Below are positions 58,414 to 64,000 of a stretch of DNA of 64,000 bases, piece by piece. The DNA lies in contig NW_020825288.1 in NCBI RefSeq assembly GCF_003286085.1, forward strand, positions 21,142,001 to 21,206,000, given 5' to 3'. How positions within the stretch are numbered: position 1 is the stretch's first letter; each line of letters starts with the position of its first letter. A model generated the notes under the pieces. That model saw nothing but the letters and a program-made list of their open reading frames with translations. It did no database searches and had not been told where the DNA came from. Both the position numbers and the translations under genes were made by a program. This DNA is from Drosophila persimilis (Eukaryota; Arthropoda; Insecta; Diptera; Drosophilidae).

Positions 58414-61400
58414 CTACAATTTTTGCGTGTCGATTGCGTTGATTGCGTGTGTGGATATGTGTATGTGTGGAGCGTGTCGCTCCCTCTCTCACACCGCTTG
58501 GAAGGCTTTGGGCGGAGCACCCCCAGCATGGCTGAAGGGTGTTGAACAGACAGTAGGGAGAGCGTGTGCTGTATTTGTCAGAGGACGACAACGAGCCTGG
58601 CACTGGCATTGAATGCCAGTGAAACCTTTTGTCAATTACGCTGCCATCGCTCACTTCTATTTCGCTTTTTCCCGCTGCCTTTTTTTTGGGCGGGCGAATT
58701 TCCATCGACGGCATGGACATTGCCATGCCTTTGCTGCTGCTGCTGCTGCAGCTGCCCTTGTCAGCAACAGAGCAACAGAGCGACATAGCGACATAGCGAC
58801 GATTCGATAGAGTGGAGTCGAGGCTGAAAGGCAAAAAATAGGCATAGATGAAATGATTGCTGATTTCAGCTATGCATACACGTACGCCTGAAACTGCCAC
58901 CTTTCTGCCTTCCTGCCTGCCTGCCGGCCTGCCACTCTGCTCCGTTCCGCTCGGGGAACCGCTCCCGGTGGCAGGCATCAGAAGCTCGCTTTCGCACCAA
59001 TTAAATTGACGTACAAGTTGTCAAATTCGAAATCATTTTACGCTACATTCGTCGTTTTAATTGGAGCACAAATTCGGCTCCGAAACGATTGTCCATGCCC
59101 CCCTGACTATGGCAGGGATATGTGTTGCCGTACCTTTGATAGGATTTTGTCTATCCTGTATCCTGTCGTGTCGTGTCGTTCACTCATTCAGGCATTCATT
59201 CATGTTGTATCGTGGCAGTATTGGCCATCATTCAATTGTGCATGGACCAAAGTTTAGCCAGCTTTTGTGTTCAGCGAATTTTTCCAACAAATTTCCCAAC
59301 TCTCACCTGAGTGGGAGCCTTACCAGTTTAAACTCCCATTTTTTCCAGCCTTTCATTTACATAACTAGATCAACTTTTTCTTCACAGTTTTGGTGAAGCT
59401 CAGAGAGCGGTTTTTCTTTCAATTTAAATTGCATTTCCAATTCAGTGCGTTTCGGGGTCACCAGCAGTAGCAGCAAATCGCATTGCACCCATCTATCATA
59501 TCTATCCATCAGGTTTTGGTGGCGCCTGGATCCAGAGAACACCAAAACGACGAAGAGGAATATCGAAGGGAACTGTCAGCGACAGGCACAATTATGTCAA
59601 AGTCAAAAATTCTGAAACCATTTTCCCCGTCTTCCCCGTGCCCTCGCCCCCTCTCTGAAATTAATTTTATACCGAAAATGTTGTGCAGTCATCGGGCAGA
59701 AATAAAGGCTCCAGACCGAGAGGCAGACGGAAAAAAATCAATTGGTTTCAATGGATATGGGTATACATATATACACTGAGAGAACAAATTATAGACGGAA
59801 TTTGAAACGAGAGTTGTAGATTTCGGACGTACATATATTCTGGATCAAAGTAGGTTTTTCTCTCAGTGTCTGACTGGAAGGGGAGTTGAAGCCCCTGCTC
59901 CTGTGGGTCTGCTTTGGTTGGCTTTAGCCGAAATTGCCAGTTAATTGGCAATTCAGCAAATAGCACGCGTTTTAGCGGACCTGGACCTTCCGCGTATTGC
60001 CAAATCATCGAGTCTGCTCGATGGTCCCGGGCTCTCTCTGCGTCTGTCGCTTCGAAGGGTGTGCTGCTAGAGAGGGAGGGTGTTCAAGTGGTGGCACCCC
60101 CCGCAAACAACAATCAATTTTAATGAACGGCATTCATTAAAAAACTTTGAAGCAGTGCGAAAATCATGATGGCGACGACAACGTCTCTCTCTCGGCAGCC
60201 ACTTAAACGTCATTGATTAATTTGAAACCGAAAAACTGACATTTGCCAAACAGACAAATGTGTGTGTGTGTGTGGGATGAGATGATGGGGGAGTGGGTCT
60301 GTATCTGTGGGTGGGTGTGGGCTGGTTCTGGCTGGTGTGTGTGCTTAAAAGGACGCCACAGGATGGCCCATCATTTGCAGGAGTTGAGGACCCACGGAGG
60401 TCACCCACTCGATGTGTGGTTTGTTCTCCTGCTTCTTCGTCTGTGCCTGACTTGGCGGTTTTGTGTGTTCTGACGTTTCCTATCTGCCCCGGCGAGAACC
60501 GTTATATACTCATTTGCCACATTGTCATTTAATGTCGTTAGCTAGTTGTTGGTGTTGCTTCTGCTGTTGCATGTAAAGCGAGAGGCACGAAGTACGATAA
60601 GTGAAGTGAATGCAATTCGAGGGAATAATTTAGTGACTGATACTGAAGTGAAAACTAGGGGATGCTTACAGGAATTTGGTTGGTATAACATTTGGAAAAC
60701 TTTAATTAGACCATAAGTTTAATATAATTATAGAAAAGTGGGTGCAAACATCTCTAAAAAAAACAAATAATTGAGCTGCTAATTGCACTTGCTAGAGGAA
60801 GCGAGAAAGTTCTGATCTCTTCCTCTGGCGTAAGCAAAATAGTCCAAAGTCCAAATCCAACAGCATCTTTTAGAGAGCGCATGAAACCTCCGACTGCTCA
60901 AGCTTTAAAAGACAAATTCTCAGAGTCCACTTATATTCTTCAACTGCATATCTCTCCCACTATGGTCATGTTGTTCTCTGCTGAAAGCACAAGCTTGACG
61001 CTCTGCGAGTGGAAAGAGAGCTTCCAACTGTTGATCTTTCCGACAAGTGCAAGCTTAAAAGCGCTAATCTTCAATAGAGCCCTTCTCTGTCCATCCCACT
61101 CTCACATTATTAGCCTCGACGCATACATATGTATGTATGTCAGCGCATTGGCTTTTTTCTCTCTTTATCCCGCTTGCACTTGAGAGAAATTCTCTGAGCT
61201 CTGCAGTATTCAGTTTCACCAACAAAATCCAAGAAAAGTCTCATAAATAGCTCTCTCTGTATGTAAGGTTATGCTTACGCAGTTCTGTAACATTTCTTTG
61301 AGAGCTTAAATACAGTAAATACATTTTGCGGCAGAATTTAAATACTAAAAACATACATGCAACGAAATAAATGCATAAAAGTACTGTTACGCCCATGTAA

Positions 61401-61645
61401 ATTTAAGTTAAATGTTTCCCTGCTACTTTAATGCCCAATCAACTGTCGCACCAAGCCGTACAGCCCCACCCACCCTAAGCACCCGCATCAATAGCATCCA
61501 TGTGTACGTGACATGGGCTCGGGCGAAATCGAAGCCCAAAATTGTCATTTCGATTAACAAGAAAACCACTTTTCTCTTACTTGCTTCCACCATAGCCACT
61601 CTCACTCTCAAGCTCAATCTTTCTCTCCTCCCAAATCAATTTCAG
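58414..61645. other. dpr intron, last part
   Basis: No gene supported. It contains (CTG)n at about 58733-58750, GTGTGT-rich DNA at about 60260-60340 and ACATATGTATGTATGT near 61124. The final 25 bp form a good acceptor tract (TTTCTCTCCTCCCAAATCAATTTCAG, split across 61620-61645) for the dpr Ig exon. Confidence 0.5.
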
Positions 61646-61938
61646 CCTCGAACACACAGACGTCCGCAGAGGCCACAGGAGCGCAGGAGACAGGAGCAGC
61701 ATCAGCAGCATCAGCAGCCACCGTCATCAGTTTCGATGGGAGCAGCGACCCATCATCAGCCTCATCCTCATCCGCATACTCGGCGACCGCATTCTCCAGC
61801 CTTGCTCAAGTGTCCTCGCTGCTGCCGGAGGCGGCCGCCCTGTCGGCGACAGCAGCCCTGGTGGAACCATATCTGGATGGATATGCCACCTCCAATGTGA
61901 CCACTCAGATCGGTACACACGCGTATCTCCCTTGTCGG
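61646..61938 (+). CDS. dpr11: dpr-family gene, exon with start of first Ig domain (gene continues beyond window)
   Basis: The exon is 293 bp, preceded by ATTTCAG and followed by CGG|GTGAGT. It starts by completing the Ala codon left open at 40565. The reading is a Ser/Ala-rich linker (SNTQTSAEATGAQETGAASA.., SSASSSSAYSATAFSS), then SLLPEAAALSATAAL, then YLDGYATSNVTTQIGTHAYL ending at PCR. The last segment is the A-B strand region of the first V-type Ig domain in Dpr proteins, and Cys in LPCR is the first Ig cysteine. Among family members the NVTTQIGTHAYLPCR wording fits dpr11 best, with dpr15/16/17 as the nearest alternatives. The other Ig exons must lie to the right of the window. Another frame (61412-61900) with QHQQHQQPP repeats is a shadow. 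Confidence 0.82.
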
Positions 61939-64000
61939 GTGAGTGTCCCTCTCTACATATAGATTTGGCTAAGATCCAACTAGCAGAGAAATAAATTTCA
62001 TAATTTCTGGTTTATTTTTCCCTCTATTACGAATATATTGCGTTGCGTGTTTCGGATTCGGCTTCGGATTGTGGGGTGTGGTGCGAGTTATGCGTGCGTG
62101 TTTTTATTTGTAATTATTATTATGGTGGGCGGCCCTCATCAACGCTTAGAGAGCCCAGGAGCAGGAGTCTTTCCTAATAGAAAACACATTAAATTTTATT
62201 GCGTAAATATTTGTTGGTGGGCGCCCCAGGACCAGAAGGTGGACCAACAACAACAACCACGAGACCGAAAGCAGGACGAGGTGTGACCGCAGCGTGTGTA
62301 TTTAACGCAAGGCTGAAAAACAAATGCCAAACACAAACGTGGCCAAGACTCTCGGGCTATTTCTCACCCGCACCCGTCGCATTGTTTGGCCAGGTGTTTA
62401 AAGACCCACAGCGGCAATACCTGTAGCCCGCGGAGCAGGGGGCTTGGGCAGGGGGGACACAGGTCAGAGGTGACCTCAGGCACGCAGCCAGCAAATTGTT
62501 TGCTTACAAGTTGTAAATATTTTATTTAGCGTAAACGAAAACTGAAAATTAAATTTCAACAAATTAGTTTTATGGCATCGGCTCGGCTCTGGCTCTCCGC
62601 TCTCGACATCGGGTATCGGGGTCAACCGGCCGGCTTTACGTGACTCCTTTGCCAATGGAAATGTTTTACTAATTATTTAGTGGCTTTAAACTTTGAACAA
62701 AGGATTAAAGTGTTGGTTAATCCCGCTGCGGGGAAAACAATGAAAGCCTGAGGGAGGGAATAGTTACATATCGCTGGACTTCACTACGAAAATCTAGTCT
62801 ACAAAACGGAGATACTTAAGGTTCTGCTGCTCCTCCAGGAGATATTTCATTTCAACTCACTTTAATTGGTGGGAAAGTGCTGGAAAATTCCAAAAAGAAT
62901 CAAGAAAAAGTTCTAAAAACCAAGAAGCTTGATGATGGGGATGGTCCCCCAATAGATATTTCACTGTCTCCTCATACTCTTTGTGAAACATGCAACATGG
63001 CTAATTATTGCGCCCCAAGCGATGGAAATTCCTTGGCATAAAACATCAATTCAGGAACAAAACGTGGCAAAACAAAATGAAATAGAAATTCCTGTAGGCA
63101 AAGAACAAAAAATAAGGGAAATTCCTGAAATATTTAATGCTCGATGATGAGGGCATGCTTTCCCGTTGGCTGTAATTTTCCAGCCGAGCAATGTTAATTT
63201 CTTGTTGTCATGGTCAATTAAGTGCTTGCCACAGAATTTAACAAACGACAGGCTAGACAGATGGTCTCTGCCTCTCCATCCACCTTCCGCCATCCGCCAT
63301 CCGCCATCGCTACAGCTACAGCTACAGTCCGGAAGGGGAATGAAAAAGTCTAGGTCTTCCCATCCAGTCCGATGGTGGAATGAAAAGTATAAGGCTCGCA
63401 TCTCAATTTTCGTCAATTACCCGTCGTTGGCTTTACACTTTATGCCCTCAGTTTGCTCTCTCTCTCGCTCGTTGCTCCCCATTCTCCATTCGCCTTTCAT
63501 TCCATTCTCTGTTCAAATGCTGCATTAAGTGGCACAGTTGAGTGACTCCTCTTAGTCCAGGACGTGGACATTGACAGGGACATGGACAGCGCACAAGTTG
63601 AGCAAAGATTGGTCTTTGGTTCGCTTCTTTTCAAATTGGCCTGGCACTTGTCCTGGGCATTCGATTCGATGACATCAGGTGATGGGGCATCAGGCAGCAG
63701 GCAGCAAATGGCTTATTTGAAATATTCCAAGCAGCAGCTTATTTGTAATTGTCGAAGCTTTACTTTTGTTCCAGTCAGGAAACAGAGGCATAGAATGTGC
63801 AATGGCTTGTGGAGTGGTGGAGGTGGTGGAGGCGGCTTCCTTTCTAAATTGCCTTAATTTCAAACTCGAAGGCAGAACAATCAATGGCTAAGGAGGTTTC
63901 CTTTCCGGGGCCCATTGATATGTGGCTCCATTTCCATCTGGCAAATGCAATCAAAAGTAATCTAGGAAATGGAATTTTCCACAAAACTAAATTAGTAATC
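61939..64000. other. following dpr intron, start only
   Basis: The donor GTGAGT is at 61939. The remainder is non-coding with no further Ig-like exon visible up to 64000. CATCCGCCATCCGCCATC direct repeats lie near 63290, followed by CTACAG repeats (63310-63327), and a GGTGGAGGTGG stretch lies at about 63818-63835. Confidence 0.5.

Noticed and set aside
58403..58978. 191-codon minus frame
   Set aside because: Low-complexity Ser/Arg and His/Thr runs, overlaps the start of the better-supported 62-codon frame.
61412..61900. 162-codon frame over the dpr Ig exon
   Set aside because: It is the wrong frame: HQQHQQPP and HPHPHT runs. The neighbouring frame encodes the Dpr linker and Ig start with correct splice phases.
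1..64000. CRISPR array, bacterial operons, tRNA or rRNA genes
   Set aside because: Eukaryotic sequence; tandem repeats here are microsatellites or protein repeats without spacer structure, and no tRNA or rRNA was found by eye.

Overview
The window is nuclear DNA from a Drosophila. Three things point there: fly-style splice sites, abundant (CA)n, (CT)n and (CTG)n microsatellites, and a DINE-1 Helitron-type element with characteristic sequence. The DINE-1 version and microsatellite density suggest the obscura group, and the gene set would suit Muller element E, but both placements are inferences. Most of the 64 kb is non-coding. I can support seven protein-coding genes, one of which is partial, and a few weaker candidates.

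Layout. At 0.5-1.6 kb lies a DINE-1 element. At 2.85-3.57 kb (minus) is a complete four-exon CAP/SCP (antigen-5/GAPR-1-like) secreted protein gene. At 5.7-7.2 kb (plus) is an intronless copy of the cytoplasmic dynein light intermediate chain, a retrogene with its own TATA/initiator promoter and poly(A) signal. At 8.07-9.1 kb (plus) is an uncharacterised coiled-coil protein. From 9.1 to 24.4 kb no gene is visible. At 24.4-25.4 kb (minus) is a single-exon protein resembling the C-terminal half of aldehyde dehydrogenases but lacking the catalytic cysteine. From 25.4 to 40.1 kb no gene is visible.

The right third is a neuronal cell-surface gene of the dpr family (best match dpr11). Its signal-peptide exon is at 40.44-40.57 kb, its first Ig-domain exon is at 61.65-61.94 kb, and the remaining exons lie beyond the window. 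The 21-kb intron between them hosts nested genes. One is a four-exon orthologue of axonemal DRC10/IQCD (plus, 46.5-47.8 kb). On the minus strand there is a Cys-Gly-Pro repeat sperm-tail gene of the Mst84D/Mst87F type (57.5-58.0 kb) with a candidate translational control element and a 5'UTR intron. Directly upstream of that is a possible 62-residue gene (58.2-58.4 kb).

How they fit together. At least two, and probably three or four, of the genes belong to the male germ line or flagellum: DRC10, the CGP repeat gene, the dynein LIC retrogene and perhaps the coiled-coil gene. They sit beside or inside a nervous-system gene. No operon-like logic is expected. The shared theme is sperm motility and dynein biology. 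A mixed block at 53.5-54.6 kb carries a truncated DINE-1 piece and an unrecognised coding-like ORF with a good core promoter.
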